A DNA stretch of 64,000 nucleotides from Mycobacterium sp. 1245111.1 (GTDB lineage: Bacteria; Actinomycetota; Actinomycetes; Mycobacteriales; Mycobacteriaceae). Positions 53,104-62,134 of the stretch are shown in pieces. The stretch is from NCBI RefSeq assembly GCF_001673405.1, contig NZ_LZLV01000112.1, forward strand, positions 362,005 to 426,004, read 5' to 3'. Under the pieces are notes generated by a model. It searched no databases, was not told the DNA's origin, and worked only from the letters and a program-made list of their open reading frames with translations. Position numbers and translations under genes: made by a program. Position 1 is the first letter of the stretch; the number at the start of each line of letters is the position of its first letter.

Positions 53104-54639
53104 TTAGAAGAGACCCGAGAACGCGTCCTGAATCTGCGACACCGCACTTTGGATGACCTCGAGTTCGAAGCCACCGGCAAGGGTGAAGAGCGCGGTGTCT
53201 GCCGCCACCGGCAACCCGAACGCGTCGGCGAAGTCGCCGGCGGCCAGGTTCTCCGCGAACAGGGAGAAGTCGTACGACGGGACGCTGGTCACCAGCGCAT
53301 TGATGATGTCGGCCGTCGGCAGGAGCGCGGAGTAGGCCGCCGACGACGCGGTCGTGATCGCATTGACGAAATCGGTCAGCGAGGCTGCCGGGTTGGCGAG
53401 ATCGGCTTGCAGCGCCGCCGCGAGCTCGGCGAGGCTCTGCCCTGACGATGCCGTCGCCGACGAGTAGGGGTCGGTGTCGGTCATCAGGTTCTGGATGCCC
53501 TGTTGGGTGAGCGTGGACAGTTGGCTAAAGACGTCGGACATGCTGACGTCGGGGAACAACCCGAAGGGGGTGTTGACGTCGGCAGGGCCGTCCGCCCAAC
53601 CCTGAGATCCGTCGCCGTAGCCCAGGTTGATCAGGTACGTCAGGTCTGGCCCCAGCAACTCTTGGAGTTGTCTCGGCAGCAGCTCGACCAACGGCGCGGT
53701 GATCTCGTGTCCCGCAGCGGTGTCCGTTCCGTCGAGCGTCGTGATCATGTAGTAGTTGGTGTTGAGGTCCCCTGCCGAGACCGGCAGCGGCGTGGCGTTG
53801 TTGATGTCGCCGAGCGACGGTCCGCTTCCGAGCCCGCCGGTACCGTCACCGCCGTTCAGGTAGGTGCCATGAAGCGTCTGGATGCCTAGGAACGCGTTGA
53901 GGTCGGACAGGAAATTGAGCGGATACTTCGGGAAGTCGGCGAAACCGTCGTATTCGATCGTGTAAATCTGAGTGGCGTAATCGCTGGCGGGGGTGGCGCC
54001 GTCGAAGGAGATCCCCAGGCTCGGCAGGTCCAGCGGGAGGGTGTGGGTCGCGCCCGAGACATCGGTGAAACCGTCGAAGCGCGAGAGCAATCCACCGTTC
54101 GGCACGGTCTCGTCGGCGACGAGGAGGAAATTCACCTCGTTGTTGGGGATGCCGTCGGCCTTCAGCAACTCCATGACATTGCCGGCGATCACGGAACTCT
54201 GGGAGTAGCCGAACACCGTCGCTGTGTTGCCATTGGCGATCTCGGACTCGATTGCGTTTAGCAGAATGGTGTCGCCCTGGCCCACCGAGGTACTGCTATC
54301 CGGGAAGCCGTCGGCGCCGGACGGGTAGTTGAACGGCAGCGTGTGTACACCGGTGAGCGGGTAGAGGCCCTCGGGTGTGAAGAGACCTTCGCCGAAAGGG
54401 TTTTCCGGGGTTGCCTGGTAGAACGTGATGCCGTCGCCGTAGGTCGGAAAGAGGTAGTGCCCCGCAGCGGACTCCACGTAGTCGGCGCCGGGGATCGGGG
54501 TGCCGCTGCCGCCGAGAACAAGGCCGATGTCGTCGGCGTTCGCATTACCGGAGTTCAGCATCGCGGCCAAGCTGAGAAGACCGGCACCGGCCGTCGCGAC
54601 CATTCCCAGACCCATGAGACGAAGCGTTCGACCTGACAT
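53104..54639 (-). CDS. Secreted PE-PPE-domain serine esterase lacking a PE domain
   Basis: A 511-residue protein with a PE-PPE (PF08237) hydrolase domain. It starts with a signal-like helix LMGLGMVATAGAGLLSLAA and a small mature start GNANADD, not with the PE helical domain. The domain has GADYVESAAG, the serine-hydrolase pentapeptide GYSQS (residues 144-148, Ser146) and the family-typical VADETVPNGGLLSRF. It lies where M. tuberculosis has PE1 and PE2 (Rv0151c/Rv0152c), which carry the same domain behind a PE domain. Its likely substrate is a lipid or acyl ester in the envelope. The C-terminal third is Ala/Ser-rich. An AAAGG site lies before the ATG at 54639; the gene continues open upstream but without sensible sequence. 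Confidence 0.85.
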   Translation of the reverse strand: MSGRTLRLMGLGMVATAGAGLLSLAAMLNSGNANADDIGLVLGGSGTPIPGADYVESAAGHYLFPTYGDGITFYQATPENPFGEGLFTPEGLYPLTGVHTLPFNYPSGADGFPDSSTSVGQGDTILLNAIESEIANGNTATVFGYSQSSVIAGNVMELLKADGIPNNEVNFLLVADETVPNGGLLSRFDGFTDVSGATHTLPLDLPSLGISFDGATPASDYATQIYTIEYDGFADFPKYPLNFLSDLNAFLGIQTLHGTYLNGGDGTGGLGSGPSLGDINNATPLPVSAGDLNTNYYMITTLDGTDTAAGHEITAPLVELLPRQLQELLGPDLTYLINLGYGDGSQGWADGPADVNTPFGLFPDVSMSDVFSQLSTLTQQGIQNLMTDTDPYSSATASSGQSLAELAAALQADLANPAASLTDFVNAITTASSAAYSALLPTADIINALVTSVPSYDFSLFAENLAAGDFADAFGLPVAADTALFTLAGGFELEVIQSAVSQIQDAFSGLF

Positions 54640-54751
54640 TTTGCGACCTTTCAGGGCTGTGGCGGCGTAGGTATTCGACGTATGTTCTACTCCGTTTCGG
54701 ATGACTTGTCTGAGAAATACATAGGTTTTCGTTGGTGAAAATTCAGTTTCG

Positions 54752-54769
54752 CGTCCGAAATATCGGACG
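54752..54769. promoter_or_regulatory. CGTCCGA-n4-TCGGACG dyad
   Basis: A perfect seven-base interrupted inverted repeat lies 113 bases upstream of the PE-PPE start. A shorter related element TCCGTTTCGGA occurs at 54691-54701. They may be operator sites in the 225-base gap before ptbB's stop; no other feature is seen there. Confidence 0.35.
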
Positions 54770-54864
54770 AATCCCGCGTGCCTCACAAACCCCGCCAGTC
54801 ACTGCGCTGGGGGTGTGCCCGTCTTCCGAATCGTGAGCACGGGCGATATCACCCACGCGTGGCG

Positions 54865-55686
54865 TCAGCCCAGTAGCGCGTCGCGAAGCCGGTGGATGTC
54901 GGCGTCGGTGATGTCTGCGCTGCGGAAGTAGCCGTCGAGCGACCCAAAGTTGTCGTCGATGGTCCGTCTCGCGGCGTCCAGATATTCCGCGCGCACCCCC
55001 AGCACCTCTTCGGACAACCGCGCCTCGGTAAGCGACACCAGTTCCGGGGTCATGTCGAGGTCGGCCCGCTCGCGGATCGTGGTGAGGATGCGCTCACGCA
55101 ACAGTGGGACGGCCTGGTTGCTGGTCAGGAAGTCCGCCACGATCGCATCGCGATCGATGCCGGCGGCCTCGAGCACCAGCGCGATGGTGAACCCGGTGCG
55201 GTCCTTGCCGGCGAAGCAGTGGGCGAGCACCGTGCGGCCGTCTGCCAACAACGTGACGACGCGGTGCAGCGCCTCCCGGGCCCCCGGATACGTTGGGAAT
55301 CGGCTGTATTCGTCAACCATGTAGCGGCTGGCGGCGTCGCTGACCGATTCGCCGTCCGGCTTTTCCTCGAACAGCCGCTTGAATGCGTGCTCGTGCGGGG
55401 CTTCGCCGTCCGGGTTGGCCTCGTTGGGCGCGAGGTCCGGGATGGGCAGCAGATGGATGTCGACGCCGTCGGGCACCAAGCCGGGGCCGTGGCGCAAAAC
55501 CTCACTGCGCGAACGCAAATCGGCGACATCGGTGACGCCCAAACGGCGCAGCTCGTCGCGACCGTCGTCACCCAGCTCGCTCAGCTCGCCGGAACGGAAC
55601 AGCCGACCGGGTCGCAGTACCCCGGTGGTATCGGCGACGTCGCGAAAGTTCCAGGCGCCCTGCAGGTCTCGCAGACCGGTCGTCAT
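54865..55686 (-). CDS. ptbB: Protein tyrosine/phosphoinositide phosphatase PtpB
   Basis: A 273-residue phosphatase equivalent to the secreted virulence factor PtpB (Rv0153c, 276 residues). The signature HCFAGKDRTGF gives catalytic Cys157 and Arg163, and DLRSRSE near residue 57 lies in the conserved N-terminal region. The family dephosphorylates host phosphotyrosine, phosphoserine and phosphoinositides. It has no classical signal peptide. The ATG at 55686 directly follows the fadE2 stop codon, so it is cotranscribed with fadE2. Confidence 0.93.
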   Translation of the reverse strand: MTTGLRDLQGAWNFRDVADTTGVLRPGRLFRSGELSELGDDGRDELRRLGVTDVADLRSRSEVLRHGPGLVPDGVDIHLLPIPDLAPNEANPDGEAPHEHAFKRLFEEKPDGESVSDAASRYMVDEYSRFPTYPGAREALHRVVTLLADGRTVLAHCFAGKDRTGFTIALVLEAAGIDRDAIVADFLTSNQAVPLLRERILTTIRERADLDMTPELVSLTEARLSEEVLGVRAEYLDAARRTIDDNFGSLDGYFRSADITDADIHRLRDALLG

Positions 55687-56910
55687 CTAGGTGACCGCCG
55701 CGGCGAAAGCGCTTTTCTCCCGGCCGATCTCAGCACGCGCGATCGACCGCAGATGCACCTCGTCCGGCCCGTCGAAGATGCGCATCGCGCGCTGCCAGGC
55801 GTACAGCCGGGCCAGCACGGTGTCCTCGCTGACGCCCGCCGCGCCGTGCACCTGGATCGCGCGGTCGATGACATTGCAGGCCATCTGCGGGGCCACCGCT
55901 TTGATCTGGGAGACCAGCAGGTGGGCGGCTCGGTTGCCGTGCTGATCGATGGTCCAGGCGGCCTTCTCGCACAGCAGCCGTGCCTGGTCTATTTCGTTGC
56001 GGGACTTGGCGATTGCGTTTTGAACCATGCCCTGGTCGGCCAGTGGCCGACCGAAGGCGATCCGGGTGTTCGCCCGGTGCACCATCAGCGCCAGCGCACG
56101 CTCGGCGCCACCCAGTGCCCGCATGCAGTGGTGGATGCGGCCCGGACCGAGACGAGCCTGGGCGATCGCGAAACCGGAGCCCTCCTCGCCGAGCAGGTTG
56201 GTGACCGGCACCCGGACGTTGTCGTAGATGATCTCGCAGTGCCCGGGCTGATCCTGGAACCCGAACACCGATGTCGAGCGGACGACCGTCACGCCGGGCG
56301 TATCGATCGGCACCAGAACCATCGACTGCTGCTGGTGGCTGGCGGCGTCGGGGTTGGTGCGGCCCATCACGATCAGGATCTTGCAGCGCGGGTCCGCGGC
56401 TCCCGACGTCCACCACTTGCGGCCGTTGATCACGTAGTCGGCACCGTCGCGCACGATCGAGGTCTCGATGTTTCTGGCGTCGCTGCTGGCGACCGCGGGC
56501 TCCGTCATCGAGAAGCCACTGCGTATCTCGCCGTTGAGCAACGGCTCGAGCCACTTCTTGCGCTGATCCTCGGTGGCGAACAGGTGCAGGGTCTCCATGT
56601 TGCCGGTGTCCGGGGCCGCACAGTTGATCGCCTCGGGCGCGATCTCGAGGCTCCACCCGGTCAGCTCGGCCAGCGGCGCGTAATCGACGTTGGTCAGACC
56701 GGATTCGGACGGCAGGAACAGATTCCACAGTCCGGCCGCCTTCGCCTTGGTCTTGAGTTCCTCGATCACCGGCGGAACGGTGTGATCGTTCGGGCCAGCT
56801 TCCTCGCGGTACTTGTCGTATTCGGCTTCGGCGGGAAAAACGTGGTCGGTGATGAACTCGCTCAGTCGCTTGTGGTAATCGCTGGCTTTAGCTGACATTG
56901 CGAAGTCCAT
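55687..56910 (-). CDS. fadE2: Acyl-CoA dehydrogenase FadE2
   Basis: A 407-residue acyl-CoA dehydrogenase. Motifs in order: [37 protein letters not shown] (FAD/substrate loop), [40 protein letters not shown] and the C-terminal [12 protein letters not shown]. It closely resembles Rv0154c, including the N-terminus [19 protein letters not shown]. The ATG at 56910 is used; one at 56898 is possible. It may act on branched-chain or short-chain acyl-CoA. It abuts ptbB, with which it forms an operon. Confidence 0.93.
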   Translation of the reverse strand: MDFAMSAKASDYHKRLSEFITDHVFPAEAEYDKYREEAGPNDHTVPPVIEELKTKAKAAGLWNLFLPSESGLTNVDYAPLAELTGWSLEIAPEAINCAAPDTGNMETLHLFATEDQRKKWLEPLLNGEIRSGFSMTEPAVASSDARNIETSIVRDGADYVINGRKWWTSGAADPRCKILIVMGRTNPDAASHQQQSMVLVPIDTPGVTVVRSTSVFGFQDQPGHCEIIYDNVRVPVTNLLGEEGSGFAIAQARLGPGRIHHCMRALGGAERALALMVHRANTRIAFGRPLADQGMVQNAIAKSRNEIDQARLLCEKAAWTIDQHGNRAAHLLVSQIKAVAPQMACNVIDRAIQVHGAAGVSEDTVLARLYAWQRAMRIFDGPDEVHLRSIARAEIGREKSAFAAAVT

Positions 56911-56965
56911 GACCGTCACATTAAGCCACCCGCGACAAGGGCACACCGGGGGCAGGATGAACGGT

Positions 56966-57430
56966 ATGAATGCTGACGCCCGCCCGCCGCTGCCGCCGTT
57001 CACCCACGCAAGCGCGATCGAGAAGGTTCAGGCCGCCGAAGACGCGTGGAACACCCGTGATCCGGACCGGGTCAGCCGCGCGTACACCGTTGACTCCCAA
57101 TGGCGTAACCGCGGCGAGCACATCGTCGGTCGCGACGCCATCGTGGCGTTCCTGACCCGCAAGTGGCAGCGCGAACTCGACTACTCACTGCGGAAGGCGC
57201 TATGGAGCTTCGACGGCAACCGCATCGCCGTCCGATTCCAGTACGAGTGCCGTGACGCGTCCGGCCAGTGGTGGCGCAGCTACGGCAACGAGTTGTGGGA
57301 GTTCGACGAGGCCGGTCTGATGGCCCGGCGCGAGGCCAGCATCAACGACGTCGCGATCGAGGAGTCGCAGCGCCGCTACTTCGGCCCCCGCCCAACTGAG
57401 GAGTACGGCCGGGATTTCCCGCTGTGGTGA
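56966..57430 (+). CDS. DUF1348 (SnoaL-like) protein
   Basis: A 154-residue NTF2-fold protein with the DUF1348 signature: [47 protein letters not shown] and [20 protein letters not shown] sequence. Function is unknown. The ATG at 56966 has AGG nine bases upstream; an ATG at 56957 directly abuts that site. It is divergent from fadE2 and precedes the pnt operon. It has no equivalent between Rv0154c and Rv0155 in M. tuberculosis. Confidence 0.82.
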   Translation: MNADARPPLPPFTHASAIEKVQAAEDAWNTRDPDRVSRAYTVDSQWRNRGEHIVGRDAIVAFLTRKWQRELDYSLRKALWSFDGNRIAVRFQYECRDASGQWWRSYGNELWEFDEAGLMARREASINDVAIEESQRRYFGPRPTEEYGRDFPLW

Positions 57431-57468
57431 CCCACTAGGGTGGTTGCCGATCTACCGGGAAGTGGGAA

Positions 57469-58563
57469 ATGACAGAAACGCAGACGACGGTCGGGGTGGT
57501 CGCCGAGTCGGGCGCCGACGAGCGACGGGTCGCGCTGGTCCCGAAGGCAATCGGGCCGCTGGTGAAGACCGGCGTCGCAGTCATCGTGGAGGCCGGCGCG
57601 GGCGAGCGCGCGCTGTTGCCCGACTCCTTGTACACCGAGGCCGGAGCAACGATTGGCGACGCCTGGTCGGCCGACATCGTCGTCAAGGTCGCACCGCCGA
57701 CCGCCGAAGAGGTCGCCAAGCTGCACAGCGGGCAGACGCTGATCGGTTTCCTGGCTCCCCGCAACGCCGAGAACTCGATCGGCGCGCTCAAGGCGGCCGG
57801 TGTCCAGGCGTTCGCGCTGGAGGCCATCCCGCGGATCTCGCGGGCGCAGGCGATGGACGCGCTGTCCTCGCAGGGCAATGTCGCGGGATATAAGGCCGTG
57901 CTGCTGGCCGCTTCGGAGTCGACCCGGTTCTTCCCGATGCTGACCACCGCGGCGGGCACCGTGAAGCCGGCCACCGTGCTGGTGCTCGGCGTCGGGGTGG
58001 CGGGGCTGCAGGCCCTGGCGACGGCAAAGCGCCTCGGCGCCAAAACCACCGGCTACGACGTCCGCCCTGAGGTGGCCGACCAGGTCCGCTCGGTGGGCGC
58101 GCAGTGGCTCGACGTCGGCATCGACGCCGCCGGTGAGGGCGGTTATGCCCGCGAGCTCACCGACGAGGAGCGCGTCCAGCAGCAGAAGGCGCTCGAGGAA
58201 GCGATCAGCGGGTTCGATGTCGTGATCACCACGGCGTTGGTCCCCGGTCGCCCGGCGCCCAGGCTGGTGACCGCCGCCGCGGTCGAGGCGATGAAGCCCG
58301 GCAGCGTGGTCGTCGACCTCGCCGGGGAGACCGGCGGCAACTGCGAACTAACCGAGCCGGGCCAGGTCGTGGTCAAGCACGACGTCACGATCGCCTCGCC
58401 GCTGAACCTGCCGGCCACCATGCCCGAGCACGCCAGCGAGCTCTTCAGCAAGAACATCACCGCGCTGCTGGACCTGCTGATCAAAGATGGCGAGTTGGCC
58501 CCGGACTTCGATGACGAAGTCGTCGCGGGTTCGTGCGTGACTCGAGAGCGAGAGGACGCATAA
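57469..58563 (+). CDS. pntAa: NAD(P) transhydrogenase alpha-1 subunit
   Basis: A 364-residue NAD-binding subunit (domain I) of the proton-translocating transhydrogenase, which uses proton-motive force to reduce NADP+ with NADH. RVALVPKAIGPL begins the domain; VLVLGVGVAGLQALATAKRLGA is the NAD loop; and KPGSVVVDLAGETGGNCE is characteristic. It matches Rv0155. The stop codon TAA is immediately followed by the pntAb start (TAAATG), giving tight coupling. Confidence 0.94.
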   Translation: MTETQTTVGVVAESGADERRVALVPKAIGPLVKTGVAVIVEAGAGERALLPDSLYTEAGATIGDAWSADIVVKVAPPTAEEVAKLHSGQTLIGFLAPRNAENSIGALKAAGVQAFALEAIPRISRAQAMDALSSQGNVAGYKAVLLAASESTRFFPMLTTAAGTVKPATVLVLGVGVAGLQALATAKRLGAKTTGYDVRPEVADQVRSVGAQWLDVGIDAAGEGGYARELTDEERVQQQKALEEAISGFDVVITTALVPGRPAPRLVTAAAVEAMKPGSVVVDLAGETGGNCELTEPGQVVVKHDVTIASPLNLPATMPEHASELFSKNITALLDLLIKDGELAPDFDDEVVAGSCVTREREDA

Positions 58564-58884
58564 ATGTACGACCAACTGTTGGCCAATCTGGCGATTCTTG
58601 TGCTCGCCGGGTTCGTCGGGTTCGCCGTCATTTCCAAGGTGCCCAACACGTTGCACACCCCGTTGATGTCGGGCACCAATGCCATCCACGGCATCGTGGT
58701 GCTGGGCGCGTTGCTGGTGCTGGGTGAGTTGCCCGCCGATGCCAGCTGGGGCGTGCGGGCAATCGCGTTCGTCGCCCTGATCTTCGGCACATTGAACGTG
58801 ATCGGTGGCTTCCTGGTGACCGACCGGATGTTGGGCATGTTCAAGTCGCGCAAGCCCGTGGCCGACAAGGAGCCCGCGAAGTGA
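58564..58884 (+). CDS. pntAb: NAD(P) transhydrogenase alpha-2 subunit
   Basis: A 106-residue membrane subunit with three hydrophobic helices (LANLAILVLAGFVGFAVI, AIHGIVVLGALLVLGEL, GVRAIAFVALIFGTLNVIGG). The sequence NTLHTPLMSGTNAIHGI is a hallmark of PntAb. It overlaps pntB by four bases. Confidence 0.94.
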   Translation: MYDQLLANLAILVLAGFVGFAVISKVPNTLHTPLMSGTNAIHGIVVLGALLVLGELPADASWGVRAIAFVALIFGTLNVIGGFLVTDRMLGMFKSRKPVADKEPAK

Positions 58885-60323
58885 GCGCACAAAACGTCAA
58901 CTACGGCGTCGACGTCTTGTACATCGCGGCGTTCGCGCTGTTCATCTACGGTCTGTCCGGGCTGACCGGCCCGAAGACCGCGGTGCGCGGCAACTGGATC
59001 GCCGCGGTCGGGATGGCCGTGGCGGTGATCGCGACGCTGATCAAGGTGCGCGACACCGCGTCGATCAACTGGATCCTGATCGCGGCTGGCCTGGTGATCG
59101 GTGTGGTGTTGGGCGTGCCGCCCGCCAAGAAGACCAAGATGACGGCCATGCCGCAGCTGGTGGCGCTGTTCAACGGCGTCGGCGGCGGTACCGTCGCACT
59201 GATCGCCTGGTCGGAATTCATCGGGACCAAGGGCTTCTCGGTGTTCCGGCCAGACCAGTCGCCGACTGTTGCGCTGGTCGTCGGGTCGTTGTTCGCGGCG
59301 ATCATCGGCTCGGTGTCGTTCTGGGGCTCGCTGGTGGCGTTCCTCAAGCTGCAGGAGTCGATCCCGAAGAACGTGGAGAAGCGGCTGGTTTCCTCGGCCA
59401 AGCTGTTCCAGCTCTCCAACATCGTGCTGCTGGTGGGCGCGATCGGCGTCGCCGTTTACCTGGGGCTGAACCCGGGCCAGCCGGTCTGGTGGATCCTGCT
59501 GGTGTTGGCCTTCGCGGGCGTGATGGGCCTGTTCGTGGTGTTCCCGATCGGTGGCGCCGACATGCCGGTGGTGATCTCGTTGCTGAACGCGATGACCGGA
59601 TTGTCGGCCGCCGCAGCGGGTCTGGCGCTGAACAACACGGCGATGATCGTCGCCGGCATGATCGTCGGCGCCTCGGGTTCGATCCTGACCAACCTGATGG
59701 CGGTCGCGATGAACCGGTCGATTCCCGCGATCGTGTTCGGCTCGTTCGGCGGCGACGGCGGCGCGGGTGGTGCTGCGAGCGGCGAGCAGGGCACCGTCAA
59801 GGCCACCTCGGCCGCCGACGCGGCCATCCAAATGGCCTACGCCAATCAGGTCATCGTGGTGCCGGGTTACGGCCTGGCGGTTGCCCAGGCCCAGCACGCC
59901 GTCAAGGAGATGGCCAGCCTGCTGGAGGAGAAGGGCGTCGAAGTCAAGTACGCCATTCACCCGGTGGCCGGCCGGATGCCCGGGCACATGAACGTGTTGC
60001 TGGCCGAAGCCGACGTCGAATACGACGCCATGAAAGAGATGGACGACATCAACGGCGAGTTCAACCGCACCGACGTGGCGATTGTCATCGGCGCCAACGA
60101 CGTCACCAACCCGGCCGCACGCAACGACTCGTCCAGTCCGATCTACGGAATGCCGATCCTCAACGTCGACGAGGCCCGTTCGGTGATCGTGCTCAAGCGA
60201 TCGATGTCGTCGGGCTACGCCGGCATCGAGAATCCGCTGTTCTTCGGCGACAACACCTCGATGTTGTTCGGGGACGCGAAGAAGTCGGTGACCGAAGTAG
60301 CCGAGGAACTCAAGGCGCTGTAA
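58881..60323 (+). CDS. pntB: NAD(P) transhydrogenase beta subunit
   Basis: A 480-residue subunit with about eight transmembrane helices and a C-terminal NADP-binding domain (dIII). Hallmarks: MPQLVALFNGVGGGTVALIA, GGADMPVVISLLNAMTGLSAAAAG, the dIII loop VVPGYGLAVAQAQHAVKEMA, and VIGANDVTNPAAR. It matches Rv0157. The GTG start overlaps the pntAb stop. The hairpin at 60343 follows. Confidence 0.95.
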   Translation: MSAQNVNYGVDVLYIAAFALFIYGLSGLTGPKTAVRGNWIAAVGMAVAVIATLIKVRDTASINWILIAAGLVIGVVLGVPPAKKTKMTAMPQLVALFNGVGGGTVALIAWSEFIGTKGFSVFRPDQSPTVALVVGSLFAAIIGSVSFWGSLVAFLKLQESIPKNVEKRLVSSAKLFQLSNIVLLVGAIGVAVYLGLNPGQPVWWILLVLAFAGVMGLFVVFPIGGADMPVVISLLNAMTGLSAAAAGLALNNTAMIVAGMIVGASGSILTNLMAVAMNRSIPAIVFGSFGGDGGAGGAASGEQGTVKATSAADAAIQMAYANQVIVVPGYGLAVAQAQHAVKEMASLLEEKGVEVKYAIHPVAGRMPGHMNVLLAEADVEYDAMKEMDDINGEFNRTDVAIVIGANDVTNPAARNDSSSPIYGMPILNVDEARSVIVLKRSMSSGYAGIENPLFFGDNTSMLFGDAKKSVTEVAEELKAL

Positions 60324-60342
60324 CCGGTCGGCGCAAACACGT

Positions 60343-60399
60343 CGAGATCGACGCTGGCGTGGTGCTCACTCGAGAAAGTTCGCGCTTGCGTCGATCTCG
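60343..60399. terminator. 12-bp perfect stem with 33-base loop
   Basis: CGAGATCGACGC (60343-60354) and its exact complement (60388-60399) bracket a long loop. The structure lies between pntB and the convergent 43-residue gene and may end both transcripts. The loop is unusually long for a terminator. Confidence 0.55.
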
Positions 60400-60418
60400 G
60401 AGGTGGGGGACTGACGGT

Positions 60419-60550
60419 TTAGACCGGCGGGTATGCCGGCGGCGGGTAACCCTGGCCGTCGGTGACGCCACGCAGGCCCCAGGGCAGGTACTTGAAGTAG
60501 AACTCGAGTTCGTCGGAGAAGTCGTAGCTGGGATCGGGATCCGGTTGCAT
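60419..60550 (-). CDS. 43-residue conserved small protein (Rv0157A-like)
   Basis: A short protein starting at the ATG at 60550 with GAGAGGG seven bases upstream. Sequence: MQPDPDPSYDFSDELEFYFK, then YLPWGLRGVTDGQGYPPPAY and PPV. The Tyr/Pro-rich end and lack of membrane segments suggest a small unfolded or adhesion-type peptide. It occupies the place of Rv0157A in M. tuberculosis. A longer frame exists upstream but its ribosome-binding site favours this start. Confidence 0.6.
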   Translation of the reverse strand: MQPDPDPSYDFSDELEFYFKYLPWGLRGVTDGQGYPPPAYPPV

Positions 60551-60694
60551 CTGACTGCCCTCTCGAGTCGCTTGGCGGTTCCTTCGAAGTCTAGTCCCAC
60601 CGGGCAACGCGCAACAGTGAACCGTGGTGTTGCCTAGACTACCCACCAGTTGATTGACTCCGGGCTCTTCCCGGACTGCCGATAGCGAGTAGAC

Positions 60695-61342
60695 ATGCCA
60701 TCCGAGAACGGGCTCACCCGCCGCGAGGAGCTACTGATGGTAGCCACCAAGTTGTTCGCCGCGCGCGGCTATCACGGCACCCGGATGGACGACGTCGCCG
60801 ACGTGGTCGGCCTGAACAAGGCCACCGTCTACCACTACTACGCCAGCAAGTCGCTGATTCTCTACGACATCTACCAGCAGGCCGCCGAGCGCACCCTGGA
60901 CGCCGTGCACGACGACCCGACGATGTCGGCCCGTGAGGCGCTCTATCAGTACACCGTGCGGCTGCTCAACAACATCGCCGTCAATCCCGAAGGCGCGGCG
61001 GTGTACTTCCAGGAGCAGCCCTACATCACCGAGTGGTTCACCGAGGAGCAGGTCGCCGAGGTCCGCGAGAAGGAAACCCAGGTCTACGAACACGTGCACG
61101 GCCTGATCGACCGGGGCATCGCCAGCGGTGAGTTCTTCGAGTGTGACTCCCACGTCGTTGCGCTCGGCTACATCGGGATGACACTGGGTGCCTACCGCTG
61201 GCTGCGGCCTAGCGGTCGGCGTAGCGCCAAGGAGATCGCTGCCGAGTTCAGCACGGCCTTGCTAAGGGGCCTCATTCGCGACGAGGCGGTCCGGGTGGAC
61301 TCGCCGCTGGGTGCGCCGAGGTCGGAGACCGTCGCACCTTGA
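60695..61342 (+). CDS. TetR-family regulator (Rv0158-like)
   Basis: A 215-residue TetR regulator. HTH: RREELLMVATKLFAARGYHG followed by TRMDDVADVVGLNKATVYHYYASKS. The ligand domain contains NIAVNPEGAAVYFQEQPYITEW, as in mycobacterial regulators of lipid metabolism. It matches Rv0158 (214 residues). The stop overlaps the SDR gene's TTG start. It may control the neighbouring SDR. The 144-base divergent gap with the 43-residue gene has an AGTCTAG...CTAGACT interrupted dyad. Confidence 0.88.
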   Translation: MPSENGLTRREELLMVATKLFAARGYHGTRMDDVADVVGLNKATVYHYYASKSLILYDIYQQAAERTLDAVHDDPTMSAREALYQYTVRLLNNIAVNPEGAAVYFQEQPYITEWFTEEQVAEVREKETQVYEHVHGLIDRGIASGEFFECDSHVVALGYIGMTLGAYRWLRPSGRRSAKEIAAEFSTALLRGLIRDEAVRVDSPLGAPRSETVAP

Positions 61343-62112
61343 CCGACATGTTTCGCATCGACGGAAAGGTCGCTGTCGTCACCGGCGGTGGCCGCGGCAT
61401 CGGCATGATGATCGCGCGAGGGCTACTACAGGCCGGCGCTTCGGTGTATCTGTCGAGCCGCAAGAAGGCCGAACTCGACGCCGCGGTCGCCGAGTTGTCG
61501 CCACTCGGATCGGTGCACGCGATTCCCGCCGATCTCGGCACGGTCGACGGCGTCGACGCATTGGTCGCCGACATTGCCGAGCGTGAGGACGCCATCCACG
61601 CGCTGTTCAACAACGCCGGCGCCGCCTGGGGAGCGCCGCTGGACGAGTTCCCCGAGTCCGGGTTCGACAAGGTGATGAACGTCAACGTCAAGGGCGTCTT
61701 CATGCTGACCCGCGCGCTGGTGCCGCTGCTCACCGCGGGAGCGAGTGACGGCGACCCGGCCCGCGTGATCAACACCGGCAGCATCGACGGGATCGTCCCG
61801 CCCGGAAAGGGCCGGAACAACTTCTCCTACAGCGCCAGCAAGGCCGCCGTGCACATGCTGACCCAGCACCTCGCCGGGGAATTGGCGCCGCGGATTCTGG
61901 TCAACGCGATCGCGCCCGGGCTCTTCGAGTCCCGGATGACCAAGGAACTGCTGGCGGCCGGGTCAGAGGCGGTCGGCTCGTTCCTCCCGCTCGGCCGCAT
62001 CGGCCAGCCCGACGACATGGCCGGCATCGCGGTCTTTCTGGCCAGCCGCGCCAGCAGCTACATCACCGGCGCGGTGATCCCGGTGGACGGCGGCGTCAGC
62101 GTCATCCGGTAG
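61339..62112 (+). CDS. Short-chain dehydrogenase/reductase
   Basis: A 257-residue SDR from the TTG at 61339 that overlaps the TetR stop; an ATG at 61348 is also possible. The cofactor motif is TGGGRGIGMMIARGLLQAGA, with the catalytic set in NTGSIDGIVPPGKGRNNFSYSASK, and the end ITGAVIPVDGGVS. The SSRKKAELD sequence suggests NADP(H). Its substrate is unknown. M. tuberculosis has PE genes (Rv0159c, Rv0160c) here; this region lacks them. Confidence 0.87.
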   Translation: MTDMFRIDGKVAVVTGGGRGIGMMIARGLLQAGASVYLSSRKKAELDAAVAELSPLGSVHAIPADLGTVDGVDALVADIAEREDAIHALFNNAGAAWGAPLDEFPESGFDKVMNVNVKGVFMLTRALVPLLTAGASDGDPARVINTGSIDGIVPPGKGRNNFSYSASKAAVHMLTQHLAGELAPRILVNAIAPGLFESRMTKELLAAGSEAVGSFLPLGRIGQPDDMAGIAVFLASRASSYITGAVIPVDGGVSVIR

Positions 62113-62134
62113 GCAGATGGTCCCCCGCGAGCAG

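Noticed and set aside
54892..56895. A 667-codon plus-strand frame opposite ptbB and fadE2
   Set aside because: Both real genes are on the minus strand with intact motifs; the frame is a codon-bias shadow.
58143..59987. A 614-codon minus-strand frame opposite the pnt operon
   Set aside because: His/Arg/Asp-rich translation, no domain, opposite three clearly coding genes.
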